Source: CAVRUF01 sp963716005 (GTDB taxonomy: Bacteria > Actinomycetota > Thermoleophilia > Gaiellales > Gaiellaceae). Taken from it: 64,000 nucleotides of DNA. This document shows, piece by piece, positions 57,518-64,000 of the stretch (positions within the stretch are counted from its first letter, which is position 1; each line of letters starts with the position of its first letter). A program made the position numbers and the translations under genes. The stretch covers positions 806,001-870,000 of the forward strand of contig OY970285.1 in the NCBI GenBank assembly GCA_963716005.1, in the 5' to 3' direction. Below the pieces are notes generated by a model that worked only from the letters and a program-made list of their open reading frames with translations, did not search any database and was not told the DNA's origin.

Positions 57518-58776
57518 CCGCGATCGAGGCTCCGAAGGGGACGCACGACGTCGTCCCGGGCGACCAGCCGCTCTGGCGCTTCGTCACGGGCACGATGGAG
57601 CGCCTCTGCGCCGAGTACGGCTACCGGCCGATCCAGACGCCGGTGTTCGAGGACACGGAGCTCTTCGCGCGCACGTCGGGCGAGGGCTCGGACGTCGTCC
57701 AGAAGGAGATGTACACGTTCTCCGACCGCGGCGAACGCTCCTTGACGTTGCGGCCGGAGGGGACGGCGCCGATCTGCCGGGCATACATCGAGCACGGGAT
57801 GCACCGCGATCCGCAGCCGGTCAAGCTTTACACGATCGCGCCCATGTACCGGTACGCGGCGCCGCAGCGAGGGCGCTACCGCGAGCACTGGCAGCTCTCG
57901 CTCGAGGCAATCGGCTCGGCGGATCCGGCTGTCGACGCCGAGGTGCTCGAGTACTACCGGACGCTCCTCGAGACACTCGGCGTGAAGTCGTTCCAGCTCC
58001 AACTGAACTCGATCGGGGACGCGGCCTGCCGACCCGCCTACCTCGACAAGCTGAACGCCTGGCTCGACGCGAACGCAGACGTCCTGGACGAGGACGCGCG
58101 GGGAAAGCGCGCGACGAGTCCGCTCCGCGTCTTCGACGTCAAAAACCCGGCGGTGAGGGCCGCGCTGGAGGAAGCGCCGAAGATCGGCGACTCGCTCTGC
58201 GCGGAGTGCGAAGCGCATTTCGGCGAGGTGCGCCGCTACCTGGATGCCTACGGCGTCGAGTACGCGCTCGACCCGGCGCTCGTGCGCGGGCTCGACTACT
58301 ACACGCGCACGACCTGGGAGTTCGTCGGCCCGGACGAGAGCGGCCAGGCCGGGACGATCTCCGGGGGCGGCCGCTACGACGGTCTCATCGAGGAGATCGG
58401 CGGCCCGCCGACGCCGGGCATCGGCTTCGGGGCGGGCATCGAGCGGCTGATCCTCGCGCTCGAGCAAGAGGGCGTGACGGCCGAGGAGCCGGGAATCGAC
58501 GTCTTCTTCGCGGTCGACGAGACGGCCGATCGCGCCGCCGTCCTGGTCGAGCTCGCGAAGCTCCGACGCGACGGCATGCGCTGCGACACCGACTACGCGG
58601 GCCGCTCGGCCAAGGGTCAGATGACCCAGGCGGGTCGCCTCGGCGCGCGCATCGTCGTGCGGGTCGAGGGCGAAACGGCCACACTGAGGAGCGGGGGCGA
58701 GGATCTGGGCGAGCCGTTCCAAATCTCGGAAATTGCGGAGAGGGTTCGGGGCACCCCAGCCCACCACCCGCTTTAG
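57514..58776 (+). CDS. hisS: Histidyl-tRNA synthetase
   Basis: Class II synthetase. 420 aa, intact. GTHDVVPGDQPLWRFV start, motif 2 region TLRPEGTAPICRAYIEHG, MYRYAAPQRGRYREHWQLSLEAIG, the His-specific LVRGLDYYTRTTWEF and motif 3 GIGFGAGIERLIL are present, with the C-terminal anticodon-binding domain. GTG 57514 overlaps the MBL stop. 59 bp to aspS. Confidence 0.97.
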   Translation: MTAIEAPKGTHDVVPGDQPLWRFVTGTMERLCAEYGYRPIQTPVFEDTELFARTSGEGSDVVQKEMYTFSDRGERSLTLRPEGTAPICRAYIEHGMHRDPQPVKLYTIAPMYRYAAPQRGRYREHWQLSLEAIGSADPAVDAEVLEYYRTLLETLGVKSFQLQLNSIGDAACRPAYLDKLNAWLDANADVLDEDARGKRATSPLRVFDVKNPAVRAALEEAPKIGDSLCAECEAHFGEVRRYLDAYGVEYALDPALVRGLDYYTRTTWEFVGPDESGQAGTISGGGRYDGLIEEIGGPPTPGIGFGAGIERLILALEQEGVTAEEPGIDVFFAVDETADRAAVLVELAKLRRDGMRCDTDYAGRSAKGQMTQAGRLGARIVVRVEGETATLRSGGEDLGEPFQISEIAERVRGTPAHHPL

Positions 58777-58835
58777 ACGCTAATGAGAAAACGCGCGCGT
58801 GTCCCGCGCGCAACGAGCCAGAGACTGGAGCGAAA

Positions 58836-60575
58836 TTGAGCAAATGGCGTGACCTGAACTGCGGCGAGCCGCGATCCGACTCGGTCGGCAAGACCGTCGC
58901 GCTCGCCGGCTGGGCGGACACGCGCCGCGACCACGGCGGCCTCGTCTTCATCGACCTGCGCGACCACACCGGGATCTGCCAGCTCGTCATCAACCCGGAG
59001 CACGCGCCGGACGCCGCAGCGGTCGCCCACGAGATCCGCAACGAGTTCGTGCTGCGCGCCGAGGGCGAGATCGCCCCGCGCGCCGCGGACGCGGTCAACC
59101 CGAACCTGCCGACGGGCGAGATCGAGCTCCAGGTGACGAAGCTCGAGATTCTCAACCGTTCGACGCCGCTCCCTTTCCAGCTCGACGAGGAGAACGTCGA
59201 CGAGAACCTCCGCCTGCGCTATCGCTGGCTCGACCTGCGCCGCGCGCAGATGCAGCGCAGCCTCCGTCTCATGGGCACCGTGGTCGGCGCCATCCGCCGG
59301 CGCATGGAGGAACTCGGCTTCGTCGATCTCTGGACCCCCAGCCTGATGAAGGGCACGCCCGAGGGCGCACGCGACTTCCTCGTGCCGGTGCGCCTCCAGC
59401 CGGGCCGCTTCTTCGCGCTCGCCCAGTCGCCGCAGGTCTTCAAGCAGCTGTTCATGATCAGCGGCTTCGACCGCTACTACCAGATCGCCACCTGCTGGAG
59501 GGACGAGGATCTGCGCGCCGACCGGCAGTTCGAGTTCCGCCAGCTCGACATCGAGATGGCATTCGTCGAGCGCGAGGACGTGCTCAACGTCCTCGAGGAA
59601 GCAGTCGTCGCATCCTTCGAGGCGCTCGAGCGCACGCCGCCGCCGCGGCCGTTCCCGCGCCTCACCTGGCACGACGTGATGGCGCGCTACGGCTCGGACA
59701 AGCCGGACCTCCGCTTCGGCCTCGAGATCGAGGACGCGACCGAGCTCACGCGCGACTCCCAGTTCGGCGTCTTCTCAGGCGCCGAGGCCGTCCGCTACAT
59801 CACCGCTCCCAAAGCGTTCTCGCGCGCGGAGCTCGACCGGCTCGAGGAGCTCGCGAAGGAGTGGGGCGCCAAGGGCCTCGCGTACCTCGTCCACGACGAG
59901 AGCGGAGAGGTGCGCTCGCCGATCGCCAAGTTCCTCTCGGAGGCCGAGCTCGCGCACTTCAAGGCGGAGCCCGGCTCGACCGTCCTGTTCGCCGCGGACA
60001 CACGGCCTGCAACCAGCCGTGTGCTCGGCGGCCTCCGCACGCACCTCGGCCGCGAGCTCGAGCTCGCCGATCCCGCGAGGGACGAGTTCCTCTGGGTGGT
60101 CGACTTCCCGGTGTTCGAATGGGACGAGCAGAACGAGCGCTTCACGTTCTCGCACCATCCGTTCACGGGCATCCGCGCCGGCGACGAGGAGCTGATCGAG
60201 AGCGACCCCGGCAAGGCGATCAGCGAGGCGTACGACCTCGTCTGGAACGGCTGGGAGCTCGGGTCGGGCTCGATCCGGATCCACGACCAGGAGGTCCAGA
60301 AGCGGATCTTCCGGGCGCTCGGACTCACCGACGAGGAGTTGGACGAGAAGTTCGGCTTCCTCCTGGACGCGCTGAAGATGGGCGCGCCGCCGCACGGCGG
60401 GTTCGCGATGGGAATCGAAAGATTCTGCGCGCTTCTCGCCGGCGAGCCGAACATTCGGGAGGTTGTCGCGTTTCCAAAGGTTGCCAGCGGATCCGACCCT
60501 CTGAGCGGCGCTCCGACGCCGATGCCGGAGGAGATTCTGCGCGAACTCGGAATCACGCTTCGTAAGCAGAGCTAA
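58836..60575 (+). CDS. aspS: Aspartyl-tRNA synthetase, probably non-discriminating
   Basis: Class IIb synthetase, 579 aa with the bacterial GAD insertion, intact. TTG 58836 (TGGAG seven bases upstream) gives SKWRDLNCGEPRSDSVGKTVALAGW, the OB-fold N terminus. FALAQSPQVFKQLFMISGFDRYYQI, DEDLRADRQFEFRQLDIEM, GGFAMGIERFCALLAG and the late NIREVVAFPK are conserved. The OB-fold carries RRDHGGLVFIDLRD, with His where E. coli has Leu. That residue marks many non-discriminating AspRS that also charge tRNA-Asn (with GatCAB then making Asn-tRNA); this is a family-based inference. No AsnRS gene is in the window. Confidence 0.96.
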   Translation: MSKWRDLNCGEPRSDSVGKTVALAGWADTRRDHGGLVFIDLRDHTGICQLVINPEHAPDAAAVAHEIRNEFVLRAEGEIAPRAADAVNPNLPTGEIELQVTKLEILNRSTPLPFQLDEENVDENLRLRYRWLDLRRAQMQRSLRLMGTVVGAIRRRMEELGFVDLWTPSLMKGTPEGARDFLVPVRLQPGRFFALAQSPQVFKQLFMISGFDRYYQIATCWRDEDLRADRQFEFRQLDIEMAFVEREDVLNVLEEAVVASFEALERTPPPRPFPRLTWHDVMARYGSDKPDLRFGLEIEDATELTRDSQFGVFSGAEAVRYITAPKAFSRAELDRLEELAKEWGAKGLAYLVHDESGEVRSPIAKFLSEAELAHFKAEPGSTVLFAADTRPATSRVLGGLRTHLGRELELADPARDEFLWVVDFPVFEWDEQNERFTFSHHPFTGIRAGDEELIESDPGKAISEAYDLVWNGWELGSGSIRIHDQEVQKRIFRALGLTDEELDEKFGFLLDALKMGAPPHGGFAMGIERFCALLAGEPNIREVVAFPKVASGSDPLSGAPTPMPEEILRELGITLRKQS

Positions 60576-60647
60576 ACCTGCTTGCCGTCCGCGCCGACGA
60601 GTAGCCATACTGGTTCGCAGGCGCACCCGATCGAGGAGAAACGCAGC

Positions 60648-61526
60648 ATGTCCACGAACGATCCGCGACGCGCTCCGTCAGCCCAGGCGCTGACCGCGCT
60701 ACCGCAGGCACAAGATCTTCCCTCCGCAGCCGACGGTTACGACCGCTCGCGGGTCGAGGAGGCGTTCGAGGCCTACCGGCGCCACGTCACTTCGTTGCAG
60801 GCGCAGCTGCGCGTGCTCCAGGCCGCGCCTCGCGGGGCCTCGTCCGAACCGTCGGGGCACGCCGTGCGCATGGACGCGCTCCATCTGGTGCGCGCCGCCT
60901 CCGAGTTCGCCGACACGATCGAGCGCGACGCCCAGGAGGCCGCGGTCAAGCAGATCGCGCGCAGTGAGCAGGAGATTCGCGAGCGCCAGATGTCGATGAC
61001 GCAGCAGGAGTCCGAGATCCAGCGCATCCGCCAGGAGACGGAGCGCCAACGCATCGAGGTCGTGAACGAGGCCCGCAACGAGGCGCGCGAGATCCTGACG
61101 AAGACGAACCGCGATTCCGCCCAGGAGCTCCGCGAGGCCGAGGCGTCCGGCGCTCGCCTCCTCGAGCAGGCCCGCCACCAGGCGACCGAGCTCACGAACG
61201 CCGCGCGCGCCGAGGTCGAGCAGACGCTCGAGTGGGCGCAGGCCCAGGCGCATGTCATCGTGCAGCGCTCCCGCGAGGGCGCCGAGCAGCTTCTCGGAGC
61301 GGCCGGCCACGGCGACGCGGCCGTCCAGGCCGCCGTCGACGCGATCGTTCTCGCCGCCCAGCAGAGTGTCGCGGCGTCGCCCCAGACGCCGGTCACCGCG
61401 TCGGTCGTCGCCGCCCAGGACGCAGAGCCGGAGCCCGAGCCCAAGCCCGCTCCGGCCGCCGACGAACCGCCTTCCGAGCCGGTCGCAGAGACCGAGCCCG
61501 CCGAAGGCGAAGACGACACCGCGTAA
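60648..61526 (+). CDS. DivIVA-like coiled-coil protein
   Basis: 292 aa from ATG 60648, with GAGGAGA seven bases upstream. N-terminal low-complexity stretch, then from about residue 30 YDRSRVEEAFEAYRRHVTSLQAQLRVLQA and a long heptad-rich coiled coil (RSEQEIRERQMSMTQQESEI, QRIRQETERQRIEV, and further Ala/Glu-rich heptads to about residue 215). The C-terminal ~60 residues are Pro/Glu-rich and disordered. Family by layout only: DivIVA/Wag31-like polar or septal scaffolds look like this, but the conserved N-terminal DivIVA motif is not clear. First of three apparently linked envelope genes (19-bp gap to the next). Confidence 0.6.
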   Translation: MSTNDPRRAPSAQALTALPQAQDLPSAADGYDRSRVEEAFEAYRRHVTSLQAQLRVLQAAPRGASSEPSGHAVRMDALHLVRAASEFADTIERDAQEAAVKQIARSEQEIRERQMSMTQQESEIQRIRQETERQRIEVVNEARNEAREILTKTNRDSAQELREAEASGARLLEQARHQATELTNAARAEVEQTLEWAQAQAHVIVQRSREGAEQLLGAAGHGDAAVQAAVDAIVLAAQQSVAASPQTPVTASVVAAQDAEPEPEPKPAPAADEPPSEPVAETEPAEGEDDTA

Positions 61527-61545
61527 GTCTCCGTAGCATTCAGGC

Positions 61546-62592
61546 GTGCCCGGCACCTCGCTCGTCCGGCTGCTCCTCCTCGGCTGCCTGATCGTCGCGG
61601 TCGCGCTTACGCTCGGCCTGCTCGACGTGCGGCCGGTCTGGATCGTCGTGGGCGTGATCGCCGCCTGGCTGGTCGCTTCGGTCATCGAGTGGATGCTCTG
61701 GCAGCGCGACAACGACCCCTGGCGGGCCAGTCGGCCTGCAGCTCCGCCGCGCCCGCGCGAGTACTCCGTGCGCGTTCCCGTCGGACGCAAGCGCGTCGTG
61801 TTCAACCTTGGTTCGGACACCGCTCCGACCGCACCGCCGGAGATCGAGGAGACGATCGTCGAGGCGCCGGCACCGGTTGTCGTCGACGAAGTGATCGCCG
61901 AACGCGAGCCTGTCGTCGAGTCTGAACCCGAGCCGGAGTCCGTGGTCGAGCCTGAACCGGAGCCCGTCGTCGAAGCGCCGCAGCCCGAGCCGAAGCCGAA
62001 GCGGCGGCTTCCGTCCTTCCGGCGGCGCGCTGCCGACCCGCCGGTGGCGCCGGAGCCCGTGGAGCCCGAGCCCGAACCGGAGCCCGTGTCGACAGCCGAG
62101 CCGCTCGCCGATGTCGAGCCGGAGATCGAGGCGGCTGCGGCACTTCCGGATCCCGAGCCCGAACCGGAGCCGGAACCAGAGCCTCTGCCCCAACCGGACC
62201 CAGAGCCTGAGCCGGAACCCGAACCGGAACCAGAGCCAGAACCTGAACCTGAGCCGGACCCCGAGCCGATGCCGGTGCTCGACCGCGCGCCGCTGGTCGC
62301 CGCGCCGGCGCCTCCGCCCGAGCCGATCGCGCCGACGTCTCCTCCGGTCGCTCCGCCTCCGCCGCAGAAGGTCGTCCGCATGCCGGTTCGCGGGCCGCGG
62401 AAGTGGAACATCTGGGATCTCGAAGAGATCTCCCGTGACGCGGCGCCCGAAAGCGGTGATCCGAAAGAACGTGCGGCGCTCCTCCTGCACCTGCGCCAGT
62501 TCGCGGACGCGGACGGCACGCTGCCGGTGGAGTTCGACGGCCTTGTCCGCGAGTCGTTCGGGAGGCTGCTCGCCGGCACCGGGCCGGCGTGA
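61546..62592 (+). CDS. Membrane protein with Pro-Glu-rich spacer
   Basis: 348 aa from GTG 61546. Two helices at the start (LVRLLLLGCLIVAVALTLGL and VWIVVGVIAAWLVASVIEWM), a basic stretch, then ~220 residues dominated by alternating Pro-Glu/Pro-Asp; the densest part is around residues 202-242. The C-terminal ~75 residues are folded-looking (RKWNIWDLEEISRDAAPES, LLLHLRQFADADGTLPVEF, LVRESFGRLL). The layout resembles TonB-like or scaffold proteins in which a stiff Pro-Glu spacer separates membrane from a terminal domain. Function unknown; overlaps the next gene by four bases, so co-translated. Confidence 0.65.
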   Translation: MPGTSLVRLLLLGCLIVAVALTLGLLDVRPVWIVVGVIAAWLVASVIEWMLWQRDNDPWRASRPAAPPRPREYSVRVPVGRKRVVFNLGSDTAPTAPPEIEETIVEAPAPVVVDEVIAEREPVVESEPEPESVVEPEPEPVVEAPQPEPKPKRRLPSFRRRAADPPVAPEPVEPEPEPEPVSTAEPLADVEPEIEAAAALPDPEPEPEPEPEPLPQPDPEPEPEPEPEPEPEPEPEPDPEPMPVLDRAPLVAAPAPPPEPIAPTSPPVAPPPPQKVVRMPVRGPRKWNIWDLEEISRDAAPESGDPKERAALLLHLRQFADADGTLPVEFDGLVRESFGRLLAGTGPA

Positions 62593-63011
62593 AGGGAGAG
62601 CTCCTCGAGCGCGAGCTGGCTCTGGCCGCGCTCGCGCTCGTCGCCATCCTCGCCGGTCTGACGTTCACCGCTGGCGGCGGCGATGCAACGCCGGTGACGC
62701 CGGCCGCCACGGGCGCCACCGAGCAGTGGCGCGAGGCGACGGTCGGCGTGCTCGGATCCAACTCGAACGGGCAGGCGACCGTGTGCGGCGTGACGCTCGA
62801 CGCGTCGCTCCAGGGGATCGCGCACCCCGTCCTGCCGTGCGGCGCGCGGATCACCGTCGAGGCGAACGGCGTATCCGTGGACACGACCGTCGTGGGCAAG
62901 GAGGGCTACGCCGAGGGGCAGGAGTTCGCGCTGACGGAAGCGCTCGCCGCCGCGCTCGGCGTCGAGGGCGAGGGGACGGTTCGATGGAGATTCTCCGAGG
63001 GCGCACGCTAA
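62589..63011 (+). CDS. Exported double-psi beta-barrel protein (RlpA-like)
   Basis: 140 aa from GTG 62589, overlapping the previous stop. N-terminal signal anchor LALAALALVAILAGLTFTAG, then a compact domain whose conserved core GQATVCGVTLDASLQGIAHPVLPCGARITV and TVVGKEGYAEGQEFALTEALAAALG has the double-psi barrel pattern of RlpA/expansin-like and 3D-type proteins; the two cysteines (TVCG, LPCG) could pair. No catalytic Asp motif is certain. Partner of the Pro-Glu membrane protein by operon position. Stop TAA 63009-63011. Confidence 0.7.
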   Translation: MKGELLERELALAALALVAILAGLTFTAGGGDATPVTPAATGATEQWREATVGVLGSNSNGQATVCGVTLDASLQGIAHPVLPCGARITVEANGVSVDTTVVGKEGYAEGQEFALTEALAAALGVEGEGTVRWRFSEGAR

Positions 63012-63020
63012 GCTGAGACG

Positions 63021-63180
63021 GCGTGCTCGACCGCGTGCGTGGCCTCGTGCGCAATGTAGAACCAACAGCTACTGAGAGGGAGCCCGCGTCCGGATCCGGC
63101 TTAATCACCGCCCGGCAAGGCACCCACCTGGCTCGCCAGGTTCCTCACGTACGAGGCAGACACGGCGCGGTGGTGCACGC
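63021..63180 (+). ncRNA. Candidate 6S-like structured RNA
   Basis: The 198-bp gap before mnmA folds into one long closing stem: 63021-63026 with 63175-63180 (GCGTGC/GCACGC), 63031-63035 with 63066... corrected in detail as CCGCG 63031-63035 with CGCGG 63166-63170, CGTG 63038-63041 with CACG 63161-63164, and CCTCGTGCG 63043-63051 with CGTACGAGG 63148-63156 (one G-U). About 24 pairs with small internal loops surround an open central region, whose 3' side has its own hairpin ACCTGG-CTCG-CCAGGT (63126-63141). This is the general shape of 6S RNA, and the position between aspS and mnmA matches the Bacillus neighbourhood of a 6S gene. No promoter or T-tract is obvious; the strand is assumed. Confidence 0.5.
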
Positions 63181-63209
63181 GTGCCCGAATCCGCCGCTAC
63201 CCTCGCCCG

Positions 63210-64000
63210 ATGGAGGCCACCGGAACAGCCGCGCGTGACGGCGACCTCGCCTGGATCCGCCTGCGGGTCGCCGACGGGCGCATCGACGAGGCCGGGGGAG
63301 AAGGACCCGGCGTCGACGAGCTCCTCGCCGCGCTTCCCGGGCTGACGCCGCTCGAGGCTGCCGCGGTCCCCACGCCTCCGCTCGCCGGCGACGCGCTGCA
63401 CGAGGCGTTGGCCCAGGTCCTCACCGCATCGCCCGACGAGAACCGCGTGGTCGTCGCGATGAGCGGCGGCGTCGACAGCGCGGTCACGCTCCTCCGCGTC
63501 CGCGAGGCCGGCTTCGAGCCTGTCGGCGCAACGCTGCGCCTTTGGCTCGATCCGCACGGCCCCGACGCCGAGCGGGCCTGCTGCTCGCCCGAGGCCGTGC
63601 TTGCCGCTCGCGCTACCTGCCACGGCCTCGGACTGCCGCACGTGACGCTCGACCTGCGGGAGGAGTTCCGCGCCGCCGTGGTCGCGCCGTTCGTGGACGG
63701 CTACGCCCGCGGCGAGACGCCGAACCCGTGCATGCGCTGCAACGGCAGCTTCCGCTTCGCCGAGCTGCTCGCGTTCGCCGAGCTCGTCGGCGCCTCCAAG
63801 CTCGCGACCGGGCACTACGCCCGCCTCGCCGAGCACCGCGGCCGCCTGCTCCTCGCCCGCGCGGTCGACCGCGAGAAGGACCAGTCCTACATGCTCGCCC
63901 AGCTCGACCCGGACGAGCTCGGCCGTCTGTGGTTCCCGCTCGGCGAGTCCACGAAGACGGAGGTCCGAGCCGAGGCCGAGGCGGCCGGCCTGGCCGCGGC
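63210..64000 (+). CDS. mnmA: MnmA, tRNA-specific 2-thiouridylase, with N-terminal degenerate NifU/IscU-like extension (3' cut by window)
   Basis: Thiolates U34 of tRNA-Glu/Gln/Lys using sulfur from a cysteine desulfurase. ATG 63210. Residues ~12-75 (LAWIRLRVADGRIDEAGGEG, ALPGLTPLEAAAVPTPPLAG, DALHEALAQVL) look like a NifU_N/IscU scaffold fold without its cysteines. The PP-loop SGGVDS is at 63462-63479 (residue 85), followed by the catalytic cysteine region NPCMRCNGSFRF, ATGHYARL and KDQSYML. The open frame runs off the window end, with the central domain beginning; the second catalytic Cys is beyond the edge. No frame break seen. It lies 29 bp after the candidate structured RNA. Confidence 0.93.
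   Translation, partial: MEATGTAARDGDLAWIRLRVADGRIDEAGGEGPGVDELLAALPGLTPLEAAAVPTPPLAGDALHEALAQVLTASPDENRVVVAMSGGVDSAVTLLRVREAGFEPVGATLRLWLDPHGPDAERACCSPEAVLAARATCHGLGLPHVTLDLREEFRAAVVAPFVDGYARGETPNPCMRCNGSFRFAELLAFAELVGASKLATGHYARLAEHRGRLLLARAVDREKDQSYMLAQLDPDELGRLWFPLGESTKTEVRAEAEAAGLAA

Noticed and set aside
60699..63065. A 788-codon minus-strand open frame with Gly-Ser repeats
   Set aside because: It is the complement of the Pro-Glu repeat and coiled-coil genes; repetitive GC-rich codons keep the antisense frame open.

Overview
The window is high-GC, gene-dense actinobacterial chromosome. A division and cell wall (dcw) cluster with a DNPR-type (meso-diaminopimelate) MurE, a split GcvPA/GcvPB glycine cleavage system, an actinobacterial sulfite-oxidase/flavin-reductase/DUF6510 module, a DUF6766 protein and a hisS-aspS...mnmA block together suggest a Thermoleophilia-like actinobacterium (Gaiellales/Solirubrobacterales). 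That placement is an inference from gene content, not a computed phylogeny.

Layout. 1-11.2 kb: dcw cluster murE(partial)-murF-mraY-[inverted metallophosphoesterase]-murD-ftsW-murG-murC-murB-ftsQ-ftsZ, with a good sigma70-type promoter directly before ftsZ. 11.2-17.3 kb: a tryptophanase/tyrosine phenol-lyase family enzyme, then gcvT-gcvH-gcvPA-gcvPB and a cupin. 17.5-21.8 kb: minus-strand molybdopterin oxidoreductase/flavin reductase/DUF6510 operon, a glutathione-S-transferase-like protein, an L,D-transpeptidase and a threonine aldolase. 21.8-26.3 kb: MacB/LolCDE-like ABC permease plus ATPase, and a Ca2+/H+ antiporter. 26.3-38.7 kb: housekeeping and hypothetical genes (HAD hydrolase, cysteine-rich protein, lytic-transglycosylase-like protein, endonuclease IV, gltX, receiver protein, YbhN-like protein, secreted beta-helix/RTX protein, topoisomerase IB, tRNA-Glu, HD-GYP protein, GNAT).

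38.7-40.1 kb: a 1.35-kb scar at a tRNA-Gln gene. It has a 43-bp perfect direct repeat that includes the tRNA 3' end, two IS630-type transposase 3' fragments in a 167-bp perfect direct repeat, one membrane-protein gene and three GTTGCCCA boxes. 40.1-45.8 kb: degenerate zinc-peptidase-like protein, a two-gene ABC exporter, and a DsbA-like/VKOR disulfide pair. 45.8-56.1 kb: histidine degradation (ftcD, hutH, hutU, hutI) interrupted by a 1,588-residue secreted reprolysin-like protease. 56.1-64 kb: small membrane protein, cupin, MBL hydrolase, hisS, aspS, three envelope-type proteins (coiled-coil, Pro-Glu-rich membrane protein, double-psi barrel), a candidate 6S-like RNA, and mnmA with an unusual N-terminal domain (cut by the window end).

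Functionally the window links peptidoglycan precursor synthesis and division (Mur enzymes, MraY, FtsW/Q/Z, L,D-transpeptidase, lytic enzyme) with one-carbon/amino-acid catabolism: glycine cleavage and FtcD both load tetrahydrofolate, HutHUI makes the formiminoglutamate used by FtcD, and the lyase and threonine aldolase break down amino acids.

A caution for every reader: 22 of the conserved genes carry one to three single-base frame breaks, about 29 best explained as +1 insertions and 3 as -1 deletions. They share no slippery motif and lie inside otherwise well conserved proteins, so I treat them as probable long-read consensus errors. I give restored gene spans rather than calling them pseudogenes.
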